Source: Neobacillus sp. CF12 (GTDB lineage Bacteria; Bacillota; Bacilli; Bacillales; Cytobacillaceae). From it: a stretch of 64,000 bases of DNA. Location: positions 4,437,501-4,501,500 of the forward strand of contig NZ_JAUCEU010000007.1 in NCBI RefSeq assembly GCF_030348765.1, in the 5' to 3' direction. Positions 17,884 to 26,033 of this stretch are shown here, piece after piece; position 1 is the first letter of the stretch, and every line of letters starts with the position of its first letter. The translations under genes were made by a program, and so were the position numbers. Under the pieces are notes generated by a model. It searched no databases. It was not told where the DNA came from and saw nothing but the letters and a program-made list of their open reading frames with translations.

Positions 17884-20102
17884 AAACTAAACAAGTAATT
17901 TACGATAATAATTTTGATTTGCACTCTCTTAATAAATTTTCGAGTGTTATGGCTTTAGGAAATGGCTATTTAGGTGTCCGAGCCGCCCATGAGGAGGACT
18001 ATACCGGTCAAATTCGCGGGATGTATGTGGCAGGTGTCTATAATAAAGCAACTGCCAATGAAACGTCTGATCTCGTAAATTTACCTGATATTGCCGGTAT
18101 GCTGATTGAGATTGATGGAAAGAATTTTTCAATGCTTGAAGGTGAAGTGTTTTCTTATGAACGAGGTTTATCGCTTGAGTCTGGTGAGTTAAGGCGGGAG
18201 TTCATCTGGAAACACAAAACGGGAACCCGCTTTAAGTTTGTTTTTCAGCGTTTTGCTGCCAAGGACAATTTACATTTGCTTGCCTCCAAGGTTACGGTTA
18301 CTAGTTTGGACAAACCCGCGAGAATCAAGATTATCACAGGAATCAATGCCCAGCAGACAAACTTCGGCAGACAACATTTAATAGAAGAAAGTGTCATGGT
18401 GTTTAATGAAGAAATCCTTCAAGGAATCTATCAAACAACTGAAACAGGAATCAAGATTGCAATAGCAGCAAGCATTATGGCTCAAGAGACAAGTGAAATT
18501 TCTTTTTATGCAAAAAATCGCCAGTTGAATGCAGCAATTGTTGGGGAGCTTGTAAAAGATGAGCCGTTTGTATTTGAAAAAATCGGAACCGTTTACACTT
18601 CGCTCGAGAGTATGAATCCTGAAAGTGATGGTTTAAAAGATCTTAAATCTAACAGTTTACTAGGGTATGATGCTCTGCTTGAAAGATCGGCCTCTAAATG
18701 GCAGAAGTTTTGGCAGCAGAAGGGTATCGAAATCCAATCTACAGATGAATTCGACCAGACCGCAATAGATTTTGCTCTTTATCATATGGAGATCATGACC
18801 CCAGCTCATGACGAGCGTTTCAGTGTTGGAGCAAAAGGGCTAACAGGTGAAGGGTATAAAGGACATGTCTTCTGGGATACCGAAATCTTTATTGCTCCTT
18901 TTCATTTGTTCACACAGCCTGAAACGGCGAAAAAGCTTTTGCGTTACCGTTACCTCCACTTGCAACAGGCGCAAGAAAAGGCGTCCGAAAATGGATTTGA
19001 AGGTGCGTTATTCCCATGGGAAAGTGCTTTTTCTGGAAAAGAGGAAACACCCGAGTTTGCAGCGATAAACATCCGGACTGGAACCCGGCAAAAGGTAGCC
19101 TCTGCACTAAGTGAGCATCATATCGTTGCGGATATTGCCTTTGCAGTTGTCCAGTATTTCCAAAACACACTGGATGAAGAGTTCATGAAAAATGAAGGCC
19201 TTGCATTGCTTAAAGAAACGGCACGGTTTTGGATTAGCCGTACAGTAGAAGAAGGTAACAAGCTTTCCATCAAAGATGTAATTGGGCCGGATGAATATAC
19301 AGAGCACATTGACAACAATGCATATACAAATTACATGGCGTACTACAATGTAGAACAAGCCCTTTATTTTATGGATCAATTCCAAGATGCTGATGAACAG
19401 TTTATCAGCAGAGGAAAGGACTTTTTGAACCGATTGTATCTTCCGAACCCTAATGAAAACAAGATCATTCCGCAGGATGATACCTTTTTAACGAAACCTG
19501 AAATTGACTTGACCCATTATAAACAAACGCAGGGAAGTCAGGCAATATTGTTGGATTATTCGCGTTCTGAAGTCAATGAAATGCAGATTCTGAAACAAGC
19601 AGATACCGTCATGCTGTTGTATCTGTTCCCAGATTTGTTTCCAAAAGAGGTTGTTATGAAAAACCTCCATTATTACGAAGAACATACCATTCATGACTCT
19701 TCGCTAAGCAAAGCGATCCACGCGATAGTTGCAGCGCGCTGCGGGGATGATGAAGTTGCCTATCGTTTCTTTAAGGAAGCATGCTTAATTGATTTAGGGC
19801 CAAATCCACATTCCTCTGATGAAGGAATACATGCCGCTTCTTTAGGGGCTATTTGGCTGACTGCTATGTTTGGCTTTGCAAATATGTCACAAGCTGCGGG
19901 TCGTCTTACTTTTAACCCTAAGTTACCACAAAACTGGTCAGAACTGGCCTTTCCACTTACGTATCAGGGGCGGAAACTTACGATCAAGCTGACTCACGAA
20001 CGTATCGAGATTGTGAAGCTTGCAGGGGTGGATTTAGAAATTGAGATTAACGGTCATGAATATCATTTGAGTGACCGAGTTGAAGTTGAAATTAAGAATT
20101 AG
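17880..20102 (+). CDS. ycjT: Glycoside hydrolase family 65 phosphorylase (YcjT-like, kojibiose-phosphorylase type)
   Basis: Inverting alpha-glucoside phosphorylase, 740 aa, the usual GH65 length. An N-terminal beta-sandwich is followed by an (alpha/alpha)6 barrel. The general acid is E472 in VIGPDEYTEHIDNNAYTNYM. The downstream segment YKQTQGSQAILL...KQADTVMLLYLF is the region that holds the phosphate site in this family. It would yield beta-glucose-1-phosphate, which the next gene's product isomerises. E. coli YcjT is a kojibiose phosphorylase, but trehalose, maltose or nigerose specificity cannot be excluded from sequence alone. Confidence 0.88.
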   Translation: MKTKQVIYDNNFDLHSLNKFSSVMALGNGYLGVRAAHEEDYTGQIRGMYVAGVYNKATANETSDLVNLPDIAGMLIEIDGKNFSMLEGEVFSYERGLSLESGELRREFIWKHKTGTRFKFVFQRFAAKDNLHLLASKVTVTSLDKPARIKIITGINAQQTNFGRQHLIEESVMVFNEEILQGIYQTTETGIKIAIAASIMAQETSEISFYAKNRQLNAAIVGELVKDEPFVFEKIGTVYTSLESMNPESDGLKDLKSNSLLGYDALLERSASKWQKFWQQKGIEIQSTDEFDQTAIDFALYHMEIMTPAHDERFSVGAKGLTGEGYKGHVFWDTEIFIAPFHLFTQPETAKKLLRYRYLHLQQAQEKASENGFEGALFPWESAFSGKEETPEFAAINIRTGTRQKVASALSEHHIVADIAFAVVQYFQNTLDEEFMKNEGLALLKETARFWISRTVEEGNKLSIKDVIGPDEYTEHIDNNAYTNYMAYYNVEQALYFMDQFQDADEQFISRGKDFLNRLYLPNPNENKIIPQDDTFLTKPEIDLTHYKQTQGSQAILLDYSRSEVNEMQILKQADTVMLLYLFPDLFPKEVVMKNLHYYEEHTIHDSSLSKAIHAIVAARCGDDEVAYRFFKEACLIDLGPNPHSSDEGIHAASLGAIWLTAMFGFANMSQAAGRLTFNPKLPQNWSELAFPLTYQGRKLTIKLTHERIEIVKLAGVDLEIEINGHEYHLSDRVEVEIKN

Positions 20103-20113
20103 GGGGTTGGGAT

Positions 20114-20782
20114 ATGGAAAAAAAACATATAGAAGCAGTTGTTTTTGACCTGGATGGAGTGATTACCGATACGGCACATTTTCATTTCCTTGCTTGGAAA
20201 CAGTTGGCAGAAGAAGTGGGAATCACAATTGATGAAGTATTTAATGAGAGGCTGAAAGGAATCAGCCGAATGGATTCCCTTGAGTTAATTTTAATAGAGG
20301 GAAATCGACAGAATGATTTTACCTTAGCTGAAAAAGAAGAAATGGCGACGAAAAAGAACCTGCACTACTGTGAGTTCTTAAAAGAATTGACACCAGAAGC
20401 TGTTTTGCCGGGGATCCTACAATTACTTGCTGCCATTAAAGCGGAGGGAATTTCCATCGGACTTGCTTCCGTATCAAAAAATGCAGCGACGGTCTTAAAG
20501 GCGCTCCAGTTAGAATCATCTTTTGATTACTGTGCGGATGCGGCTAAAATTAGCAAATCGAAGCCAGATCCAGAGATTTTCCTCACAGCCTGCAAAGGAC
20601 TAGGGGCTAATCCAGCCAATTCAATTGGCATTGAAGATGCCCAAGCGGGGATTGAGGCCATAAAAGCAAGCGGCATGTTTGCGGTTGGTGTCGGCAATTA
20701 TCTGAAAGGTACGGACTTCAAGGTTGAAGCCACATCTCAACTTGATTGGGAGATAATAAAAGAACAATATTTCGCTAGATAA
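20114..20782 (+). CDS. pgmB: Beta-phosphoglucomutase (YcjU-like, HAD superfamily)
   Basis: Converts beta-glucose-1-phosphate to glucose-6-phosphate. The 222-aa HAD protein has catalytic D12 and D14 in VFDLDGVITDTAHFHFLAW, a helical cap, the motif-II-like SVSKN, the lysine region KSKPDPEIF and the motif-IV IGIEDAQAGIEA. The 11-nt gap to the GH65 gene gives the classic GH65 plus beta-PGM coupling: the phosphorylase makes the beta anomer and this enzyme feeds glycolysis. A hairpin with a T-run follows the stop. Confidence 0.95.
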   Translation: MEKKHIEAVVFDLDGVITDTAHFHFLAWKQLAEEVGITIDEVFNERLKGISRMDSLELILIEGNRQNDFTLAEKEEMATKKNLHYCEFLKELTPEAVLPGILQLLAAIKAEGISIGLASVSKNAATVLKALQLESSFDYCADAAKISKSKPDPEIFLTACKGLGANPANSIGIEDAQAGIEAIKASGMFAVGVGNYLKGTDFKVEATSQLDWEIIKEQYFAR

Positions 20783-20792
20783 TAATTTTAAT

Positions 20793-20827
20793 AAGCCTGT
20801 AGACAAATGTTTACAGGTTATTTTTTT
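20793..20827 (+). terminator. Terminator or attenuator between pgmB and the glycerate kinase gene
   Basis: AAGCCTGTAGAC pairs with GTTTACAGGTT (two G-U pairs) and is followed by seven T residues. The next gene starts 27 nt later with no room for an obvious promoter, so read-through probably expresses the kinase at reduced level. Confidence 0.75.
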
Positions 20828-20853
20828 AGGGAAAATGGGGGGGGAGCAGGCAG

Positions 20854-21990
20854 TTGAATATTTTAGTTGCAATGGATTCCTTAAAGGGAAGCTTGTCATC
20901 GTTCGAAGCGAATAAGGCCATCGCTGAAGGATTTTCAGCGGTTAGTTCGGATTTTAATATTGTGACCGTGCCGATTGCAGATGGAGGCGAGGGTACGGTA
21001 GAGGCGCTAGTCCATGCAACAAATGGACATTTTATTGAAAAGGTAGTCACAGGACCCTTAGGGCACCCGGTGAATGCACGATTCGGAATATTAGGAGACA
21101 AGACGACTGCCGTTATCGAGATTGCAGAAGCGTGTGGATTACCGTTATTATCTGTTGAACAGCGTAATCCTCTGTATACTACTTCCTTTGGTGTCGGGGA
21201 ACTTATTTTAGATGCGGCAGAAAAGGGTTGCCATGATATTATTATCGGTCTTGGCGGCAGTGCTACCAATGATGCAGGAGTTGGAATGCTTCAGGCATTA
21301 GGGTATCAATTTTTCAATCAGGAGGGTGACCTTATTGGATTTGGCGGGGTTGAGCTTAAGAAGATTGCAAGGATTGATGGGAGCGCTGTTCCCAATCAGG
21401 TGAAAGACTTGAAGTTTCGTGTTGCTTGTGATGTAAATAACCCGCTATATGGTTTGAATGGTGCGGCTTATATTTATGGTCCACAAAAAGGAGCAACACC
21501 AGAAATCGTAAAGGCATTAGATGAAGGTCTTACAAACTTTGCTGCTATGGTGTTGGAACAGATTGGTAAGGATCTGCAGGATATTTCAGGAGCAGGTGCA
21601 GCTGGTGGATTGGGAGCAGCTTTTGCTGGATTCTTAGATGCTGAACTGGAATCTGGTGTACAGTTGATACTTGATTATGCGCGCCTGGAGGAAAAGCTTC
21701 AGGGAGTGAACCTTACGATTACGGGCGAGGGGAAGCTGGATGGTCAAACCTCAATGGGGAAAGCCCCTGCCGGAATTGCTCAACTTTCAAAAAAAAGTGG
21801 AATCCCCGTGATTGCACTTGCAGGAGATATTACAGAAGGGAATCCTTCCTTGCATGAGTCAGGGATATCTTCGTTCTTTACCATCGTAAGTGGGCCTGTT
21901 GATTTAGAAACAGCCATGGATCTAGAAGTAACCCGGTTAAATTTAAAAAGAACTGCTGAGCAGATAGGCAGGCTTTTGAAGATGGTTTAG
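20854..21990 (+). CDS. glxK: Glycerate kinase (GlxK/GarK family)
   Basis: Phosphorylates D-glycerate. The GarK/GlxK family generally makes 2-phosphoglycerate, which enters lower glycolysis. The 378-aa product has the family N-terminus MNILVAMDSLKGSLSSFEAN, the ADGGEGTVEAL segment, and GLGGSATNDAGVGMLQALGY. The start is TTG after a G-rich ribosome binding site. It lies in line after the ycj-like operon, separated by a hairpin. Its presence explains how the glycerate moiety of a glucosylglycerate substrate would be used. The known E. coli ycj operon lacks this gene. Confidence 0.93.
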   Translation: MNILVAMDSLKGSLSSFEANKAIAEGFSAVSSDFNIVTVPIADGGEGTVEALVHATNGHFIEKVVTGPLGHPVNARFGILGDKTTAVIEIAEACGLPLLSVEQRNPLYTTSFGVGELILDAAEKGCHDIIIGLGGSATNDAGVGMLQALGYQFFNQEGDLIGFGGVELKKIARIDGSAVPNQVKDLKFRVACDVNNPLYGLNGAAYIYGPQKGATPEIVKALDEGLTNFAAMVLEQIGKDLQDISGAGAAGGLGAAFAGFLDAELESGVQLILDYARLEEKLQGVNLTITGEGKLDGQTSMGKAPAGIAQLSKKSGIPVIALAGDITEGNPSLHESGISSFFTIVSGPVDLETAMDLEVTRLNLKRTAEQIGRLLKMV

Positions 21991-22106
21991 TTTTGGTTTT
22001 TTTAGTCTAGTTCTATGGAGTGACCCAAATGAAAAATGAGCAGGAGTTTTGGGGAGTTGCAAAGACTTTGGAGTGAGGGCGGTTACGCAACGTTCCAAAA
22101 GGGTCC

Positions 22107-22149
22107 GATTCCACGATGAGTTTAGATCGTGGAATCAAACCCTTTTTTT
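22107..22149 (+). terminator. Terminator after the glycerate kinase gene
   Basis: GATTCCACGAT and ATCGTGGAATC form a perfect 11-bp stem flanked by GGGT/ACCC-like bases, followed by seven T residues. Confidence 0.9.
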
Positions 22150-22191
22150 GTACATCTAGTTGATAGTAAGTAATGAGAATAACTCGAACGG

Positions 22192-22485
22192 TTAAGCGTT
22201 ATTTTTATAATCTAGTATATTATATAATTCCTTAAATTCAGCCCAGTTCATTTTTCGTTTCAAATGTTCGCGGAAAGAATGGCTGCTTTTTTCTTGAGGT
22301 TTATGATAGAGCGATGAAATATAGCTTTGTAATCGAACATCTACCATAAAATAGTAGCGACTGTTCTTTTCTATAATAGGAATATCTGTCACTTTGATCT
22401 TTTGTCCAACTTCGTTTTTAAACTCAAGGCTCTTACATACCAAAATATCATCTTCTTTTTCCAATTTCTTTCTATTATACCTCAT
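22192..22485 (-). CDS. Small hypothetical protein, 97 aa
   Basis: Not recognised. Charged, soluble, without signal or membrane segment; it contains RYYFMVDVRLQSYISSLYHK and a basic stretch near residue 75. No good ribosome binding site is visible before the ATG used here, and a TATAAT-like sequence lies inside the first codons. The true start may therefore be an internal TTG about eight codons later. It is flanked by a terminator on one side and a large palindromic repeat on the other. Confidence 0.55.
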   Translation of the reverse strand: MRYNRKKLEKEDDILVCKSLEFKNEVGQKIKVTDIPIIEKNSRYYFMVDVRLQSYISSLYHKPQEKSSHSFREHLKRKMNWAEFKELYNILDYKNNA

Positions 22486-22540
22486 TAGTAGACTAAAGTG
22501 TCAAAATGTTTTTACTATTCAGTGACAAAATTTTTAGAAA

Positions 22541-22780
22541 GGCTGTGTTAAATTTGTCTGTTGATTTGCGCTCCACTAAGGAAAACTTCTTAGAATAATC
22601 TCCGCAGTGACAGGCGTTCTTTGCCTGTCACGAGGCACTTCGCTTTCCGCAGGCGTTGCGGCGAGCCTCCTCGGCGCAAGCGCCTGTGGGGTCTCACCTG
22701 CACCGTACTCCTGCAGGAGTCTTCGTGCCTTCCGCGCAAATCAACAGGTGCAGAAATCAACATTTACTTTTAACACAGCC
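22541..22780. repeat. Dispersed palindromic repeat, copy A (240 bp)
   Basis: Terminal inverted repeats GGCTGTGTTAAA... and ...TTTAACACAGCC enclose a GC-rich palindromic core with TTGATTTGCGC and GCGCAAATCAAC arms. No coding potential is evident. This is the form of non-autonomous MITE-like repeats common in Bacillaceae intergenic regions. A shorter relative lies at 25228-25410. Confidence 0.8.
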
Positions 22781-22828
22781 GTTAGAAAAAAACCAGACTC
22801 ATAAACAGAATCTGGTTTTAATTACGCA

Positions 22829-23956
22829 TTAAGCTAATCTTACTTTAAAATCTTGGTAGCCAAATTCCCGGACAATCCGACAGTCTCCGTCTTTATCCTG
22901 AACAGCAATCGCTGGTAATGGCATACCGTTGAAGGTATTGGTCTTTACCATCGAATAGATGGCCATATCTCCAAACACTAAACGATCACCGCTCTTTAAT
23001 GGCTGATCAAAAGAATAATCGCCGATTACATCGCCTGTAAGACAGGTTTGTCCACCAAGACGATAGGTAAATGGCTTTTCGCCAACTTCTCCTGACCCAA
23101 ACAGTGGAGGACGATAAGGCATTTCCAATACGTCAGGCATATGACAAGTTGCAGACGTATCAAGAATGGCAAGCTCGATTCCATTACGATGTAAATCAAG
23201 AACTGAAGTGATCAAATAACCTGTATTCAGCGCAATAGCCTCACCTGGTTCAAGATATACTTCTAATCCGTACTTTTCCTGCATCTTTCTAATACATTTC
23301 TCTAGGCGAGGAATATCGTAATCTTCTCTTGTAATATGGTGGCCGCCGCCAAAGTTAATCCATTCCATTTGCGGGAGCCATTGTCCAAACTTTTCTTCCA
23401 CTGCATTAAGAGTGGTTTCTAAATCGTCAGAGTTTTGCTGACAAAGGGTATGGAAGTGCAATCCTGAAACACCTTCAAGCAAATCAGAACGGAAATCTTC
23501 TTGTTTTACCCCAAATCTAGAACCTATTGAACAGGGGTCATAGATTTCATGACCAATCTGAGTTGAGCATTCAGGATTAATGCGCAAGCCGACTTTCCTG
23601 CCTGCTGCAAAGGCTTTATCTTTAAACTTTTCCAACTGTGAGAAGGAGTTAAAGATAATATGATCACAAATCGAGATAATTTCATCGATTTCATCTTCGC
23701 GATAAGCAGGGGCGAAGACATGATTCTCTTTGCCCATTTCCTCGTGTCCAAGACGTGCCTCAAATAAGCCGCTTGCTGTTGTACCGCTTAAATACTTTCC
23801 AATGAGGGGATACATGGTTGTCATAGAAAATGCTTTTTGTGCTAAAACAATTTTAGCTCCTGTACGTTCCATGACGCCGTTCAGGATTTTTAGGTTCTTT
23901 TCTAGAAGATCCTCATCTACTACATAACAAGGTGTTGGTAATTCTTCGAACCTCAT
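22829..23956 (-). CDS. nspC: Carboxynorspermidine/carboxyspermidine decarboxylase
   Basis: Fold-type III PLP-dependent decarboxylase that converts carboxy(nor)spermidine to (nor)spermidine. In the 375-aa product the PLP lysine is K41 in VLAQKAFSM. HFHTLCQQN and the substrate-site cysteine region DTSATCHMPDVLEMPYR are family features. I prefer the ATG one base after the upstream stop (TAAGATG) over a TTG four codons earlier that would overlap it. It is coupled to the synthase gene just upstream, giving a two-step alternative polyamine route from aspartate semialdehyde and a diamine. Confidence 0.92.
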   Translation of the reverse strand: MRFEELPTPCYVVDEDLLEKNLKILNGVMERTGAKIVLAQKAFSMTTMYPLIGKYLSGTTASGLFEARLGHEEMGKENHVFAPAYREDEIDEIISICDHIIFNSFSQLEKFKDKAFAAGRKVGLRINPECSTQIGHEIYDPCSIGSRFGVKQEDFRSDLLEGVSGLHFHTLCQQNSDDLETTLNAVEEKFGQWLPQMEWINFGGGHHITREDYDIPRLEKCIRKMQEKYGLEVYLEPGEAIALNTGYLITSVLDLHRNGIELAILDTSATCHMPDVLEMPYRPPLFGSGEVGEKPFTYRLGGQTCLTGDVIGDYSFDQPLKSGDRLVFGDMAIYSMVKTNTFNGMPLPAIAVQDKDGDCRIVREFGYQDFKVRLA

Positions 23957-23957
23957 C

Positions 23958-25196
23958 TTATCGAACAAGCTCCAACTCTTTTTCTTTCACTGGCTCATCA
24001 ACAAGCACAGGATTAAAGTCTTCTACCCATGGAAGTCCCCATTTGTTTAACTCTTCCATGAATGGATCTGGATCAAACTCTTCGATATTGAATACGCCTG
24101 GCTTATTCCACTTTCCAGTCATCACCATTGCTGCACCGATCATCGCAGGAACACCTGTTGTATAAGAGATTGCTTGAGAACCAACTTCTCGGTAGCACTC
24201 TTGGTGGTCACAAACGTTGTAAACATAATACGTTACCGGTTTTCCGTCTTTTTTCCCTTGGAAGATACAACCGATATTTGTTTTTCCAACTGTACGTGGT
24301 CCAAGAGAAGCAGGATCTGGTAAAACAGCTTTCAAGAACTGAAGCGGAATGATTTGTTTTCCTTCGAATTCGATTGGTTCGATAGATGTCATTCCAACGT
24401 TTTCAAGGGCTTTTAAGTGAGTAATATAGCTTTGTCCAAATGTCATAAAGAAACGAATACGCTTAAGTCCAGGCATGTTTTTCGCAAGAGATTCAAGCTC
24501 TTCATGGTATAGCAAGTACATATCCTTTTCGCCAACTTCAGCGAAGTTATAAACGCGCTTGATTTCCATTGGATCCGTCTCGATCCATTCGCCATTTTCC
24601 CAATATCGGCCGTTAGCAGACACTTCACGGATATTGATTTCAGGATTGAAATTTGTTGCAAACGGATAGCCGTGGTCTCCGCCGTTGCAGTCAAGAATGT
24701 CGATATATTCAATTTCATCGAAGTAATGCTTTAGTGCGTAAGCAGAGAATACTCCAGTTACTCCTGGGTCAAAACCGCTGCCTAAAAGTGCTGTAATGCC
24801 AGCTTCTTCAAAGCGCTCTTTGTAGTCCCACTGCCATTTGTATTCAAATTTAGCTGTATCTTCTGGCTCATAGTTCGCTGTGTCCATGTAGTGTGTTTTC
24901 GTCGCAAGACAAGCATCCATGATGGTTAAGTCTTGATATGGCAGTGCTAAGTTCATCACGATATCTGGTTTTACTTCATTGATTAAGGCAATTAACTCCT
25001 CTACATTGTCTGCATCTACTTGAGCTGTCGTAATTTTTGTTTTGCTTGTACCGTCTAATTTTGCTTTTAATTCATCACATTTTGATTTTGTACGACTTGC
25101 GATACAAATCTCTTCAAATACCTCACTGTTTTGAACACATTTATGAATTGCCACTGAAGCCACGCCGCCGGCGCCAATGATAAGTGCTTTTCCCAT
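23958..25196 (-). CDS. Carboxynorspermidine/carboxyspermidine synthase (saccharopine dehydrogenase family)
   Basis: NAD(P)H-dependent enzyme that condenses L-aspartate beta-semialdehyde with diaminopropane or putrescine to give carboxynorspermidine or carboxyspermidine. The 412-aa product has an N-terminal Rossmann fold (KALIIGAGGVASVAIHKC) and saccharopine-dehydrogenase-like motifs such as LGSGFDPGVTGVFSAYALKH. I use the ATG for MGKALIIG, which has AGGAGA seven nt upstream, rather than one six codons earlier. The decarboxylase gene begins one base after its stop. Both genes sit between two copies of a dispersed repeat. Confidence 0.92.
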   Translation of the reverse strand: MGKALIIGAGGVASVAIHKCVQNSEVFEEICIASRTKSKCDELKAKLDGTSKTKITTAQVDADNVEELIALINEVKPDIVMNLALPYQDLTIMDACLATKTHYMDTANYEPEDTAKFEYKWQWDYKERFEEAGITALLGSGFDPGVTGVFSAYALKHYFDEIEYIDILDCNGGDHGYPFATNFNPEINIREVSANGRYWENGEWIETDPMEIKRVYNFAEVGEKDMYLLYHEELESLAKNMPGLKRIRFFMTFGQSYITHLKALENVGMTSIEPIEFEGKQIIPLQFLKAVLPDPASLGPRTVGKTNIGCIFQGKKDGKPVTYYVYNVCDHQECYREVGSQAISYTTGVPAMIGAAMVMTGKWNKPGVFNIEEFDPDPFMEELNKWGLPWVEDFNPVLVDEPVKEKELELVR

Positions 25197-25227
25197 TCTC
25201 TTATCTCCTATCACATCAATTTTTTTT

Positions 25228-25410
25228 GGCTGTGTTAAAGGATACTGATGATTTTAGAACCTGTTGATTGGAGCGGAAGGCGCTTGACTCCTGCGGGATG
25301 AACGAGCACCGTGAGACCCCACAGGTCGGAACGACCGAGGAGGCTCACGGGCGAGCCCGCGGAAAGCATAGCGCCAGGAGCGCAAATCAACAGCCTAGTC
25401 TAACACAGCC
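25228..25410. repeat. Dispersed palindromic repeat, copy B (183 bp)
   Basis: The same termini as copy A (GGCTGTGTTAAA / TAACACAGCC) with a core bearing GACTCCTGCGGGATGAACGA, GAGGAGGCTCACGGG and GCGCAAATCAACAG. This core type is familiar from many Bacillaceae intergenic regions. No ORF is supported. Confidence 0.82.
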
Positions 25411-25422
25411 TTTTAAACAACT

Positions 25423-25471
25423 AAAAAAGCAAGTGCATAGCGCAAATAAAGGCGCACATCACTTGCTTTCG
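25423..25471 (-). terminator. Intrinsic terminator, stronger on the minus strand
   Basis: AAAGCAAGTG (25426-25435) pairs with CACTTGCTTT (25460-25469). The long T-run is on the minus strand, implying a minus-strand transcript arriving from the 25.5-25.9 kb region, where only degenerate ORFs are visible. Confidence 0.65.
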
Positions 25472-25683
25472 ATATTAATCAATATTAAGTAAGCATACGT
25501 ATACCTAACAAAAGAGTATACATCTAGCATAAAAGTCCTAAGACAATATGGAAGAGCTCTATAATATTCAAAATATATCAAATTAGGTTCAGAGTCTATA
25601 TAGCAAATAATTACTTTTACCACTCTTATTGACCGTTTCACAAGTTTTGTGCATATGCATGCACTGGTTGTAAAGTAACCAAC

Positions 25684-25845
25684 TTATAAAATTTGAGCTT
25701 TTAACTCAATCAATAAGGCAACTAAAGTTGCCAATCGGCATTTGACCCGGCTGTCCGTATGGCCTTAACTCCCTTTAAGGAAGTGGTCAAAATTATCTGC
25801 TTGGAAAAACTCGGATATATATTGAATATAAGCTTTCCAATCCAT
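25684..25845 (-). pseudogene. Possible small gene remnant interrupted by one stop codon
   Basis: From ATG at 25845 the minus strand encodes 26 residues (MDWKAYIQYISEFFQADN then FDHFLKGS) and a TAA at 25765-25767. The same frame then continues for 26 more protein-like residues (GHTDSRVKCRLATLVALLI then ELKAQIL) to another stop. No ribosome binding site is seen. I do not recognise the family. The rest of 25471-26033 is AT-rich leader of the next gene, with small hairpins (GGCAAC-TAAA-GTTGCC at about 25718-25733). Confidence 0.3.
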
Positions 25846-26033
25846 AACGCTATTTTATATTATCAGAATATAAAAATAGTAGCAATAGAAAATTTGATAT
25901 TATTTTTTTGCTCTACATGTACTATTTAGGAAATCGGAATATGTAAAATTATAGAAGAATTTTATATCAAAATGCTCATTGGACAGGTATAATTTATTTT
26001 AGTAGAAAACTATTATTTTAAGGAGGAAGAAGT

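Noticed and set aside
25640..25800. Cyclic-di-GMP or other known riboswitch before the LRR gene
   Set aside because: Small hairpins are present, but I could not match the conserved core of any riboswitch class, and the minus strand reads as interrupted coding sequence.
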